Position numbers and translations under genes: made by a program | NCBI GenBank assembly: GCA_963969345.1 | Contig: OZ017770.1 | Location: forward strand, 5,775,246-5,839,245 | Direction: 5' to 3' | Source: Turbatrix aceti | Taxonomy: Eukaryota > Nematoda > Chromadorea > Rhabditida > Panagrolaimidae | Length of the DNA stretch: 64,000 nt | In this document: in pieces, positions 36,594 to 47,760 of the stretch | How the letters are laid out: each line of letters starts with the position of its first letter | How positions within the stretch are numbered: the first letter of the stretch is position 1 | The notes under the pieces: model-generated | Databases searched by the model: none | Told to the model about the DNA's origin: nothing | The model's input: the letters and a program-made list of their open reading frames with translations, nothing else

Positions 36594-37407
36594 TTAGTAC
36601 GCCGGAATGTATGGATTCTCGCGGTCACGAAGAGCGCGGAAGAGGACGCAAGTAAAGATTGTGGAGAAGAACTCAACAACAATACAGAGCACGCCGATGG
36701 CCACTACAATCTCGCCGGCGTTTTCGAGCTTTTCGGTAATGACGCTGTAGCAGTCGGGCTGCAAGAAAATCAAACAGGATAAAAGAGATTGAACCAATTA
36801 CGATAGACTCACAGCGTGTCGCAGGAAACCCTCGCAGCGACCTTCGTTGATGTATAGCTGTACCGTTTCAGGGGTAGCACCACAGCAGTGAAGGAGCTTC
36901 TGAATAGGCAGAAGATTCATTCGCCGATCGACAGTTGTTGAGCTTTCGTCCATGAAATGCTTGAGTGAAGACATGAGTTCCGAGCGGTTTGTGAGGAAGT
37001 AGCCGAGAGCGACAATTTGCGCTACGATAAGAACAAGGATGAGAATAAATTGCTGCAACGAAACGCGATTAGGTGACAAGGAACAACTTCAAAAAATAAA
37101 TCCTCACCAGTGCTAGGCAGATCATGGATTCGCAGAGAGCTCCACAACAGCCGAGAAATCCAACGACAAAAAGGAAAGCGCCAATTACGACAAGAACCCA
37201 TAACGAAGCCTGGTATTTAACCAAGTCGTCCACAAATTCGTCGTCAATTTTCACCTGATGAGCAAATTCCGTGAGATGTGAGGCAAAATTCTTGTCGAGA
37301 TTTGCCCATAGCGAAAAACCGCAAACAAGACCGCCAAGGGCGAAGAGTAGCAAGTTTTTGAAAAAAACGATAAGTTTAACGCATTGGTTCCCACAGCCGT
37401 AGACCAT
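36594..37407 (-). CDS. Tetraspanin
   Basis: Four-pass membrane organiser protein. Exons 37407-37108, 37052-36813 and 36758-36594 are all phase 0 and give 234 aa. Four hydrophobic segments are visible: FFKNLLLFALGGLVCGF, LWVLVVIGAFLFVVGFLGCCGAL, FILILVLIVAQIVALGYF, and VVAIGVLCIVVEFFSTIF near the end. The large extracellular loop has the defining CCG motif (LLHCCGATP) and two further cysteines (GRCEG, PDCY). GCCGALCES after TM2 is also typical of the family. The ATG lies six bases after TTTTTTCAG, a probable trans-splice acceptor. The C-terminus ends ENPYIPAY. Which family member it is cannot be judged. Confidence 0.93.
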
Positions 37408-39421
37408 AGTGCTCTGAAAAAAGGGGCATAATTCAAAACTCGATATCGATAGTGAAACAGAAAGTGCGCGACAAAAAAATTCGATTGACCCGTAAAAAAG
37501 TAAAATAAATATGAAGTCAACGGGAAAAGTTAGGTGAGCGTCAGAATAAAGACATACGATGAGTAAGAAGACAACAAAGTCCATCGACATCCATTCCCAC
37601 CTGAGCACCCTCAAAAAACCCGGTCAGTGACACTGAAAAACCATTGCCTGTCAGGCAGCAGTCAGGCAGGGGGACTTTTTATGTAGGATCTCAACTTTCG
37701 TATTCAATCACCCTTCCTTTCAATTTTGGGGGATTCCCGTTGCCTTGTTCGACAACATCTTTCTGACTACGCGCACATGTATTCGACCACCCCAAAAGTG
37801 GCCTTCATCAACAACCACTTCCAGTTGTCCAGAACCAAAACAATTTTGCTTAAAAAGTGTCGAGCACTTGCAATGGTCGAAAACTCGACGCATCAATTTG
37901 TAAAACAAAATTTTTGCCTTACCAATAGCCAAGAGCGACGGGGAATAACACATGAATTGCGTAAAGCGAACTTTTAACATGAACGAGTGCGGCGCGGCAT
38001 ACGAAAACCTAAATAACTTTTTTTGCTCTAGTGAAGGCGCAAATCATTTGTAGCTAACTTCAAAGGAGTTGTGAAAAACAATGGTCAAGCGCAATCGTGT
38101 AAACAAATGAGTAACCACCAAGAATATGCCAAACGTTCGGAAAGATCTTTGAAGTGAACAGAATCATTCAGCCAATCTTACATTAGAGCAATCGACACCA
38201 CCCCAACAGTATGTACTTCGTATAAACAATGAAAAGAAATGGAAAAGCAATTGGCTTGCACGAAGAGCAGTAGACGTCTTCTTCCATCATTTTTTAGTGA
38301 TAACCTGACGGGAAAAGCAGTGGCGTCGCAGCTTGATATTAAAAAGGTAAAAGAAAAAAAGCAGCAGGGGCCTACTAGCAGTTCCCCTGAGTGCTTCACT
38401 AAACGACAAACCGACTCTACAATCCGACATAAACAACAAAAAAAGAGAGAGAGCATGAAGGTGAAGCCGTAGAGAATAACAAAAAAAAAGAAGCAAAAAT
38501 GGCAACTCAAACTTTGTGGCACTCGGAAAAGACGCACATGACAGCAAAAAATACACGAGGTCAAAAGATGAGTTGTCGGGGAAGCGGCGGCGGAGGGCGA
38601 ACACACCGAGAGGTCAAGCGCGAAACAAACCTGCATGACGGTGGGGTGGCGCGATTAGTATTGACGGTCATTGCGCAGGCCCGGTGTCGCCGAAGATGTG
38701 GCCATCGTGGGGCGTGGGGAAAACAATGTGCCAAAAATGAAGGAGTGGATAAATTGCGCGCTGCGGATGGGATGATGACCATCCCAATGCACACCCCAAC
38801 AAGGCAGAAGCACCCCTCTCCCCGTTCCGCGACCGACTCTGACTAGTTTCAAAGCAGTTCCCCTGCAAAAGCTTTCGCCTTTGTGCATGCGCAAGCGAAA
38901 AAGGTAAGTGGCAATGACAGGTAATGGCAGAAGGCTCCATAATGTGCACATGTGCATCGTGCACACTAGGGGCGTCAATTGCTTCCCAAACAAATGTATC
39001 TAGTAGCACTGAAATTCTGAGACCAACAAAGTCTGCATTCATGCGTCAATTCGGGCCACGCATTGGTTGAAAGCATATAATCGCGGCATGTGATTGATTT
39101 TACTACAGGGAATTTCGTCAAGTCGCAGACTACAAATCTAGATCCTGCCTGATAAAGCATGCATCGTGTCATCTACAGACGTTACATCACTTGCACCAGA
39201 TTGCATCAAGTGACACCAAGAAAGATGCCACAACGGCAATTTGATTAACTGTTTATGGCATGCCATGGCCAAGGAAGAAAAAAAAAGCACACGCACACAC
39301 GCTGTGAGCGTTTATCCTTTCCGCTGTCATAAGCAACTCGGCGGAACATAAAAATTATTCCCGGCAAAAGCGAAAAACACTTTTTTTTATTGTCAATTAC
39401 GTGAAATATAATAACGAAACC
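37408..39421. other. Intergenic, no gene recognised
   Basis: Upstream of the tetraspanin and downstream of the GALT gene. Several frames of 60-150 codons occur on the minus strand (for example 38178-38636), but they are low in complexity and rich in Phe, Leu and Ser, with no family motif. Confidence 0.45.
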
Positions 39422-40643
39422 TCACAATGCTATTACGCTTCCAGTTGTTGGCGCATCAACTTTATAATGGATGTCGGATTGTTCGCGAAGCACTTCGGCC
39501 GCCTGAAATTGCTGATGAAATACAATATAAGCGTAATACACCTAATACATACTTTTTCGGGGGTGAAATCCCGCTGAACTTCAGAGAGTAATTCGTACCC
39601 AGCCATAAACTTCCTAACGGTAGCAGAGCGCACTAATGGGGGGTAGTATATTGCGTGGAACTGCCAATGGTTTTGATCTTGATCGAGCAGGGGCCCGGTA
39701 GGTGCGCCCTGCAGTCCGTAAACGAAAGGGAAGTCGCACTTGAAGATGTTGTCGTATTTGATCAGAAGTGTTTTTGTAATCTCGGCAAAAGCGGCTACTT
39801 CATCCTAAAAATAAACGGTATGTGAAATATGACGAAAAGCTTGTCAGGAGTACCGTAGTGAGTTCGTCGAACCTCAGGACATGGCGGTGGGGAAGAACAA
39901 GTGTCTCGAACGGCCAATAAGCCCAATAGGGCACGAGCACCGTCCAGTGGTTGTTCTCGAGAACAATGCGTTCCTTCTTTGCCTGCTCACGAGCCAGGTA
40001 GTCCAGGAGCATGGGTCGAGAGTGCTTTTGATAGTACTCGAGTTGGGATTTGTCTTTGATAGCGGGCTTTGACGGCAGATAATTTGTAGCCCAAATCTGG
40101 CAGTGCGGATGAGGATTTGAGCATCCAACAGCTTCACCCCGATTTTCAAAAATCTGAACCCAGGTGTATTTGTCTTTCAAGGCGATGTATTCGTTCCTGA
40201 ATGCACTCAGGACAGTGATGATTTCGTCCTTGGTCATCATTGACATCTTTTTTTCAATGTTCGGATGATAGCACAGAACTTTGTTTACACCTGTAAAATC
40301 CGTTCACCATGGAAGAAAAAAAATTATGCGTACCGCATGTTTTCTGGCTGACAAACAAGCCGTCCCCAAATTCGTCATTGCTGGGGGTCACGAGATCATC
40401 ATCGCTTTCAATTTTTTGAAAAACAGGAAAATCGTTGTCGAAAACAAATACACCCGTATAATCTGGCGTCCGAACACCATTTGATCGTACTGCACCGGGC
40501 GCCAGGTAATTAGTAACTTCCTTTGTGGAACCGGCTTTCTTTGGCTCTTCTGACGTTCCTTTCCACGGCCGATTGAGACGATTCGTGCTCACGATTACCC
40601 ATTCCTGGAGAAGTGGATTGTATCGCCGAAGTGTTGACGGCAT
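39422..40643 (-). CDS. GALT: Galactose-1-phosphate uridylyltransferase
   Basis: Leloir-pathway enzyme that exchanges UDP-glucose and galactose-1-phosphate for UDP-galactose and glucose-1-phosphate, in the cytosol. Exons: 40643-40334, 40290-39854, 39804-39553 and 39502-39422 (359 aa; phases agree). The N-terminus MPSTLRRYNPLLQEWVIVST is the family start. The catalytic site NPHPHCQIW carries the nucleophilic histidine at about residue 166. Other family blocks are WVQIFENRG, LVPYWAYWPFETLVLPHRHV, NHWQFHAVYYPPL and SATVRKFMAGYE. Length is close to the usual 350-380 aa. The C-terminus is short after VHYHL-like IHYKVDAPTTGS. No sign of inactivation. Confidence 0.96.
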
Positions 40644-41405
40644 AATGAAGGCCTGATAAATTTCAGTCTTGAGCTTACAAACGCGAGATTACAGTTTTTA
40701 TGCCTCTCCGCGCGTAACAAATGATCGTCATCAATCAATGAATAAAAATGCCTCTGCTCGCGTGAAAAACCAAAAAAAAAACCGACCAAATCAATACATC
40801 ACTTAATTTTGATGCCACTTTTTGTGTCTGTTACCATGAGAAATGATGCAGCGCCGTTGGCCAAGAGATGAACCATGAAATTTTGGTAATCGAGAAAACA
40901 AAAAAAAAGCTAGTGGGAGATATTCGGACAAATGACGCGTTGCAACTTGCAGGCAGACGAAAGTCGGTGAAGGAGGAGATAGAAAAATGAAGTCGTAAAA
41001 GTAATAAAAGTCATCAAATATGATTTTTATGAGAGAAAAAACCCATAAATCTCAGTGCTAAGTGGACAAACGTGATTTTTCACTGAAGAAACTTTCATTG
41101 CCTTTTTTGGTCATTTTTTTGTTATTGTTTTTGGTTCATTGTGTACATAGTTTGAAAAAACAAATGAAACTCGCAAGAATATTATGTAAACAAATTGCAA
41201 AAACCCTGGAGTACGAGTTGCAAGCTGCAACGCAGCACTCACCGGAAAAACTCGTTGCCTTCCAGTAAGTGAGTTATTCATTTGTGACACTTTGCCAATG
41301 CCACGTTCATGCGTTCATGTAGGCTGTCAGTCAGCATTTTTTATTGTGTGGCTGTGCGACAATCAATGAGCCGAGTAAGTCTTATCCAGCGCTTTGAGTG
41401 ACGTC
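40644..41405. other. Divergent intergenic region
   Basis: Between GALT (minus) and MRPL35 (plus). A 68-codon frame at 41062-41268 has no recognisable motif. A TCCAG at about 41389 could be the acceptor for the MRPL35 transcript. Confidence 0.45.
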
Positions 41406-41943
41406 ATGCTTTCGAATCTTGCTTCCAAGCTTCTGCTGAATAAGGCTGCATCGTCGTCGGTTGTAGTCAGTCGTGGAATTGCTCGTATTCCGCACTATGA
41501 GCACCACATCCGCTTCGATCCATCTGTTGGACGAAAACGCCCGTCTCAGGATGTCCTCGATCGCTTTAAGCGTCTAAACAACGGTTTGTTTTGCTTTTCT
41601 TGTCTTTCACGTAGTTCATTGTTTGTTTGTTTGTTTTTCAGGCATGTGGATTCACGCCCACGCTGGCCGAAACAAGCTGCGCTATGCCAAATCGGAAATT
41701 TTCAATAAAACTGCTGATTATTATGAAACTTGTACGAAGGAAGAATGTACCATGCTGGACAAGATGATGACTCCGTTCTGGCTTCGTCGTCGGCACTACC
41801 CGGAGGACCCGTTTGAGCCCTACCACGCTCGGCACGGAATCAACTCTCCGCGCGTCGACCATCGAGGTCGCTTCGTTCGCGAACGCTCCAAGGTGCTCAT
41901 GGATGACACCACTGCTCGTAAATACTTCGCTGATTCGTCCTAG
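41406..41943 (+). CDS. mrpl-35: Mitochondrial ribosomal protein L35 (bL35m)
   Basis: Component of the large mitochondrial ribosomal subunit. Two exons, 41406-41583 and 41642-41943, joined in phase 1, give 159 aa. The N-terminus is Ser/Lys-rich and acid-free ([20 protein letters not shown]), which fits a mitochondrial presequence. The conserved part is [19 protein letters not shown] followed by [29 protein letters not shown], which is the bL35m signature. It is first of three same-strand genes separated by 282 and 169 bp, suggesting an operon. Confidence 0.9.
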
Positions 41944-42014
41944 GTTTTCTTTCTGTTTGTTTCTGGTAGTTAGCTCTGGCGCATAAAATTGTTGTTTGTT
42001 GGCTTTGAAAAATT

Positions 42015-42220
42015 GTTCTACGTGGTTACAAAGTCCACGCAGTTTTATTTGTTTGTTTTTATAATTGTTTTAGCATTTGTTTCTAAACGTGGTTACAAAG
42101 TCCGAGCAGTTTTTATTTGTTTACTTGTATAATTTTTTTAGCTTTTGTTTCTAAACGTGTTTACAAAGTCCGCGCAATTTTTTTATTTCTTTACTTTTAT
42201 AATTTTTTTTAGCACTCTGT
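42015..42220 (+). repeat. Triplicated ~66-72 bp acceptor-bearing repeat before ALG11
   Basis: Three tandem diverged copies at about 42015-42080, 42081-42148 and 42149-42220. Each contains ACGTGGTTACAAAGTCC (or a close variant), then GCAGTTTTTATTTGTTT, then TATAATTTTTTTAGC. Each copy therefore ends in an acceptor-like TTTTAG|C. The last copy's acceptor is 13 bases before the ALG11 ATG, so the array offers three alternative trans-splice sites in the intercistronic gap. Confidence 0.8.
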
Positions 42221-42225
42221 CGATT

Positions 42226-43977
42226 ATGTTCCTTTTGGGCATTGTCGTGCTGCTCTTTGCCTTCCGCGTTTTCGTGGGCTCCCGACGGTAAGACTCGTTA
42301 CCAGCTCTCGTGACCTTTTAGCTAAATGTGATTATAATTTTCAGTCGTAACAACAGCGTTGCGTTCTTCCATCCGTATGCCGACGGTGGTGCTGGTGGCG
42401 AGCGTGTTCTGTTTGAGGCTATCCGGGCTATTTTTGAATTGAAGGAAGGGTAATGCTTTTTTTTTTCGCTTAAACCTATTGGCAGGCGTTGTTGTGCCTA
42501 CGCAATTGACTTCTTCTTCTCCATGTCACGTGTCTGACCAATATTAACTTGTTGCAATAACTTTCAGTGGTGACAAACGATTTGATGAGGTTTACCTGTA
42601 TGTGCGCGATTCGGGCAAAACGAAAGAAGAAATTCTACGTAACGTCTTGGATCGATTCAATATCACATTGAACAGTTCTCAGATTCAATTTATCACACTG
42701 AGGTCGGTCTTATATTTTTCTGCTAATTTTTTTGCATGCCAATTATCTCCAATTTTTAGAAGCGTCTTTCTGATGAAACCGGCAAACTTTCCTTTCTGCA
42801 CGCTGTTTTTCCAGTGCTGTGCTGAGTTTCTTGTTGGATGTGAAGCTTTGTACAAAATCAACCCGGAATATTTCTTCGATACTGTTGGCTGTCCGTTTAC
42901 CCTGCCGTTGTTCAAATGGCTTGCCGGATCCAAGGTTATCTGCTACGTCCATTATCCTACCATTACGAAAAACATGATTAAACGCGTCGAAGAGGGCGAG
43001 CAGCTCTACAACAATCGCCCTGTTATCGCTAACAGTGATTTTCTCACAACCGCAAAGTATTACTACTACCGCTTTTTTGCATGCATCTATTGGTTCTGTG
43101 GTCTCTCGGCAAATGTGGTCATGGTTAACAGCAGGTTGGGATCGTTTTTTCTTCTTTGCAAGGCTGTTAAAAGAGTTAATTTTTCAGTTGGACGTGCGAT
43201 CATATCAAGAATTTGTGGCCTGTTCATTCGACCATCGTTTTTCCTCCAGTTGATTTTGGTGACGACGACTTTATTGCGAATTATACAGAAATTCCTCACA
43301 ACATTACGATTATTTCGGTTGGCCAGATTCGTCCAGAGAAAAACCATCGTCTTCAATTGGATATTCTGAAGGCCCTTATCGACTCCCCTGATCTAAAAGA
43401 TTTTTCCATCAAACTTCGCATTGCCGGAGGTTGCCGTGATGAGGATGACCACGCTCGAGTCGACGCGCTCAAGCAGCATGCAGACGAGCTCGGTATCAGC
43501 GATTCGGTTATCTGGAGTCTCAATGTTCCTCGTGAGGAACTGTTCAGTCTTTACCGCGTTAGTTTCATATTTTCTGATTTGATTTAAGACCGTAAATAAT
43601 TCGAAAATATTTTCAGAATTCCTTTATTTCGCTCCATACCATGTTTGAGGAACATTTCGGCATCGCTATTGTCGAGGCTATGGCTGTTGGTTCACTGATG
43701 ATTGCAAATCGCTCTGGTGGTCCAAAGGCTGACATTGTTGAAGAAGGAGTTTCGGGCTGGTTAGCTTGCGACTTGGAGGGTAAGCACTCTTTTCAAACTT
43801 ATCATACGTAAAAAATAACCACTTTTTGCAGAATACGTTACGCGTGTTGTTCAGATTCTGAACTCGGAGGTGGCCGAACTGAACGAAGTTCGCGTTTACG
43901 CTTCGAGCGAAGTGATGACAAAATTCGGTGCTGAGAAATTCAAGGAGAGCTTCTGCAAGTGCATCGCGGACATTTGA
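42226..43977 (+). CDS. ALG11: ALG11, GDP-Man:Man3GlcNAc2-PP-Dol alpha-1,2-mannosyltransferase
   Basis: Adds the fourth and fifth mannoses to the dolichol-linked oligosaccharide on the cytosolic face of the ER. Exons: 42226-42287, 42345-42449, 42568-42702, 42760-43134, 43188-43557, 43617-43779 and 43832-43977 (451 aa; phases agree). An N-terminal membrane anchor (MFLLGIVVLLFAFRVFVG) is followed by VAFFHPYADGGAGGERVLFEA, the ALG11 nucleotide-sugar motif. CYVHYPTITKNM, VVMVNSSWT, VGQIRPEKNHRLQ and HTMFEEHFGIAIVEAMAVGS are the GT4 family blocks. The glutamates of EHFGIAIVEA are the expected EX7E motif. It is the middle gene of the MRPL35-ALG11-YKT6 cluster. Confidence 0.95.
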
Positions 43978-44146
43978 GTTCTTCTATGTGTCGTTTAAGG
44001 GTGTTTCATTGAATAATGTGTAGGGTTTACTTGAATACTATGGAATTTGAATTTACGAGTCGAGAGTACACAATAACGGTTCAAATCCGTTTGGTTATCT
44101 TGCTTTTGAAAGCTATTTTGCTTTCACGCAGTTTTTACAGGCGATA

Positions 44147-44839
44147 ATGAAGTTGTATTCAATTGCGATATATCATAAGCAAAGCGAGGGAGTAAGACTT
44201 CTAAAAGATGCTTATGATCTGAAGGATTTTGGCTTCTTCCAACGGACATCTGTAAAGGTTTGTGTTTTTTTTGAAAACTTGAAATTTCATGTAATCAAAT
44301 TTTCTAGGATTTTATGGGGTTCACCTATCGCCTGATCGTAGAGCGCTCTTCATTGCCCAGCCGGAACTCGATCAAGGAGCAAGAGTACTTCATTCATTGC
44401 TACGTCAGGCAGGACGGACTGACCGGCGCCTGTGTCACGAATTCTGAGTACGAAGCTCGAGTAGCTTTCACCATGCTTTCCAAGGTATTGGAAGACTTTT
44501 CTCAGACCATTCCGAACTGGGTAAGTTTTCTTTTAACTTTTTTATATAATATTTGAGCATTTTTTTCAGACATCGCTGGCAAACGAGAAGGAATGCACAT
44601 ACGCGAAGCTACCGGAGCTTCTGTCAAAGTGGCAGAATCCTAAGGAAGCTGATGCTCTGTCTCGCGTTCAGGATGAAGTTGAAGAAACCAAGGTCGTGCT
44701 CCACAACACGATTCAGTCCGTGCTCGAACGAGGCGAGAAGCTTGACGATCTCGTTCGCGCCAGCGAGAATCTCTCCGAGCAAAGCAAGATGTTCTACACG
44801 CAGGCCCGTAAGATGAACAAATGCTGTAACTGGGTCTGA
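44147..44839 (+). CDS. YKT6: YKT6, lipidated R-SNARE
   Basis: Longin-type R-SNARE acting in ER-Golgi, endosomal and autophagosomal fusion. Exons 44147-44257, 44308-44520 and 44570-44839 are all phase 0 and give 197 aa, matching the usual 198. The longin domain starts [12 protein letters not shown] and includes [13 protein letters not shown]. The SNARE motif begins [28 protein letters not shown], with the zero-layer Arg in LERGEK. There is no transmembrane segment. The C-terminus KCCNWV gives a CAAX box (CNWV) for prenylation, with a preceding cysteine for palmitoylation. TTTTTACAG ends six bases before the ATG, a likely trans-splice acceptor of a downstream operon gene. Confidence 0.96.
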
Positions 44840-47230
44840 TTTGGAAACCATCACGTATCTGCTCTGCTGTGTGTTAAGCGTTCGCCGTATCTGTCCTGTT
44901 TTCAGCTGAATACTTATAAACACATATGTCACTGGCTTGATTCCTGCGTTCGCCCTAATTGTCTGTATGTATGACTATTGAAACATTCTTTCTTTTTATA
45001 TGTGGCATATTTATTTCTTTTGATGTTAATTCACTCATGTTCATTTTATCCAAGAGTATAGATAAAAAGAAACGAACTGTCTGTTTTTTTACGATGCCGC
45101 TGCTTGCTCAGATTCATAATTTCAAAATTCACCACAGTCAAAAAAGACATGTGATTTGGAAGTTATCTGTCGTGGTGTACTTTTAGATGCAATTTTCTCT
45201 GGATAATATTTTTTACAGAAAAACATAGACAAATGTTTATTTTGTTTTTGTTTTACTGAGAATTTATTGCTTCGTGTTTAGAAAAACATTTTGTAACATG
45301 TTGTCAACAAGTGAAATACTTCCTCGCAATATATAAATGATTTATTTCGACCCCAAAATGTCAAAATAAATACTGATTTACAAGAAAACGCGACATTCTT
45401 GGAATTTGGATAGCGTGCAAGCGAACGATGTGCATGCATTCCGCAGTGATTAATCTAGAAAATTATTTTCTTTAAACCTTTGACATTTTTAAACGCGGTT
45501 TTACAATCAGTTTTTATTATCTGAAATTTATTTATTAATTGTACTATCATTGAGTAGGTCTTTTTGGAAAAGTTTACGTCATTTACAGAACTTTACAGAT
45601 TTCATATTTTTTAGTCGTATCATGACTCCTAGGAACTCGATGAGTATTATGCCAACTTCTGCTCTTGCTACTGTGCACTTTTAGGGGTTCCACCAACTTG
45701 CTCAATTATTATGCCTTTTACATACATGTTTGTTTTGAACTTTTGTGATGACCTCATCGCTTACCTCATCAAGTTTTGTCGGGGGCAGTTTATTCCGGAT
45801 GTGGCAGGAGGCCAGCTCTCAGATTGTTGTGACACAAAGTACCACGATTATTGTCCTTTACTTCCTTTGGATCCGTTTGCCTTCAGACAATTGAGCACAA
45901 TGCTCACCAAACTGCACACGATCTTTGAAATTGCAAAGTTTTTGGTCTAAAAGTTCTTGCTTTGACGACGTAGACGGGTTGTCTCTATTATCTCGTTACA
46001 AAAATGTTTTTCAACCTGACGCTCCCCCATGTGAATAGTTTGATGTTTTCTAAGATGGAGTGCCTTAGTGACGTTCTTTTAAAGAGGACTTTTGAACTAA
46101 AAATGGTTTGATCTTGAACGAGACATTCGAGCAAAATCCAGCTTGCGTCCGCTCATTGAATGTGCATGTATTTTATGCATTTCTGAGACAGCATTTTTTT
46201 ATTTCTTTGAAGCTTTCCAAAAATAAAACTACTTTTTTTAACATTGAGCAAAAATAAAGTATTTAATTTTGTTCCGGAGCTCGTTGGACAACCAACGGTA
46301 AACCTGCAATAAGATCTTTCAAACCCGGAAAAGATTTCAATCTTGTTTACTTTGATGTCAGCTGGTAAGACCCTATCAGAATACACCTAGTAGCATCGTG
46401 ACGTATTCCGTTCATGCGTTGGTTGATTGTTGACACCTTAGCAGTTTCCATTACCTGGAGTCAATGTCAGCAGCGTCAATGAGCCTTCAACTCTCGAAAA
46501 CCCTGATTGCATGTTGGCTAATTCGGAACTGGTCAACGAGACATCTTGAGTATATGTAACTCATGACGTTAACTTTCATTCGCTGACTCAACTTGCTTTA
46601 TTCGAAATCGGTTCTTGAGTAACTGAATTACTAAAATTGGATAGTCACGAAGTTTGGAGGAATTTGTCGCACACGGATGACTGCGTCTGCAGATGACATC
46701 GTTGATTAATCTTTTTTTATGCTACACAGAAACAGTGTTTAATGTGTTGAATGAGGACTAAGTGCGGGCCCCCGACTTCCGGCATAACAGTTTCGTTTGT
46801 CATCACTGGTGTACCTCCTCGAGGGAGTACAAGTGTGCAGGCGGCTCATATTCGGCTGTTCATCACGTTGCAGAACGTGTTATTTATACAACAGTTTTTG
46901 TGACGCTGTTTTGAGTCTTGTTGCATGCAAGCAAGATATACGATAGATGGCAAAACGCGTTTATGCTTATTTTTGTTCAAAAAAAAAGTGACAGGAAAAA
47001 ACAAATGCAGGATAACTGTAAATTTTATTTTATGGTTGAAGGTCCGACAAAGTACAAGTGACTTTTTAAAACATATTTCTTGTACAGTACAATCATGTGA
47101 CAGACAGCACATTGACAGACGGCGACGCTGGAAAAAGTGTTTCACAGTGGAAGTGACAAGTTTTGTGCACAATATGAGTATCATGATTGAAGAAGTCGAG
47201 GCTCAAAGCCGACTCCAACTGCCTTTGAGC
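44840..47230. other. Intergenic, no gene recognised
   Basis: AT-rich sequence downstream of YKT6 and of the NLP gene's 3' end. A 79-codon frame at 45711-45950 contains several cysteines but lacks a signal peptide, a splice partner and any family match that I know. Confidence 0.45.
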
Positions 47231-47760
47231 CTAACCGTAGATTCCGCCGCTGATGGGCAGAGAGCGAAGTGCAACGGTTCGCTTGCCGTAGATGCCGCCG
47301 TTGAAGGGCAGCGCCGCACGCTTTCCATAGATGCCACCATTGTAGGGCAGCACGGCTCTCTTGCCGTAGATTCCGCCATTGTAGGGGAGTACCGAGCGTT
47401 TTCCATAGATTCCACCGTTGAAGGGCAGTGCAGCTCGCTTTGGCTGCTGATCTGCGAAGGCGTAGGATTCTTCCTCCTCCATCGAGGAAGGCGCTGATCG
47501 CTTGCCGTAGATCCCACCCGACATGGGTATCGCTCTTTTGTTCTTGTTGAGTTGCATTAGCGCATTAATTCCATCCTTGTTGACGACGTACACTTTCCAT
47601 GGCATTTGCTCTAATGATTTGGCCAGTTCCGTAGATACTTTAAGAGCTGAAAAAAATGTATTTAATTAAATGGCCAATTTGAAAATTAAATCTGCTTACC
47701 TTCAATAACTACAAGAAAATTCAAAAATAATACTACAGTCAGCAACCCTATCAGCCGCAT
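47231..47760 (-). CDS. nlp-10: NLP-10-type neuropeptide precursor (GGIY-amides)
   Basis: Secreted prepropeptide. Exons 47760-47700 and 47646-47231 (phase 1) give 158 aa. The first exon is a signal peptide (MRLIGLLTVVLFLNFLVVIEG). After a propeptide come six related peptides: AIPMSGGIYG, AALPFNGGIYG (twice), SVLPYNGGIYG, AVLPYNGGIYG and a terminal copy ending SLPISGGIYG at the stop. All but the last are followed by KR. The Gly before KR marks C-terminal amidation, giving ...GGIY-NH2. This matches the C. elegans NLP-10 pattern (PFNGGMYG), with Met replaced by Ile. An acidic spacer lies between the first and second copies. The repeats make the antisense strand look coding as well; the minus strand is the real one. 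Confidence 0.93.

Noticed and set aside
38178..38636. 152-codon minus-strand frame rich in Phe, Leu, Ser and Cys
   Set aside because: Low-complexity composition from runs of A on the plus strand; no domain or splice partner.
44076..44092. tRNA-like T-arm (AACGG TTCAAAT CCGTT) after ALG11
   Set aside because: No matching acceptor stem, D-arm or anticodon arm at the required spacing, so it is probably a chance hairpin in the 3' UTR.
45711..45950. 79-codon cysteine-containing frame that could be a small secreted protein
   Set aside because: No signal peptide, no good splice sites around it and no recognised cysteine pattern.
46925..47497. Plus-strand 190-codon frame over the neuropeptide gene
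   Set aside because: Its repetitive half is the antisense of the KR-separated peptides, and it has no signal peptide or family match.
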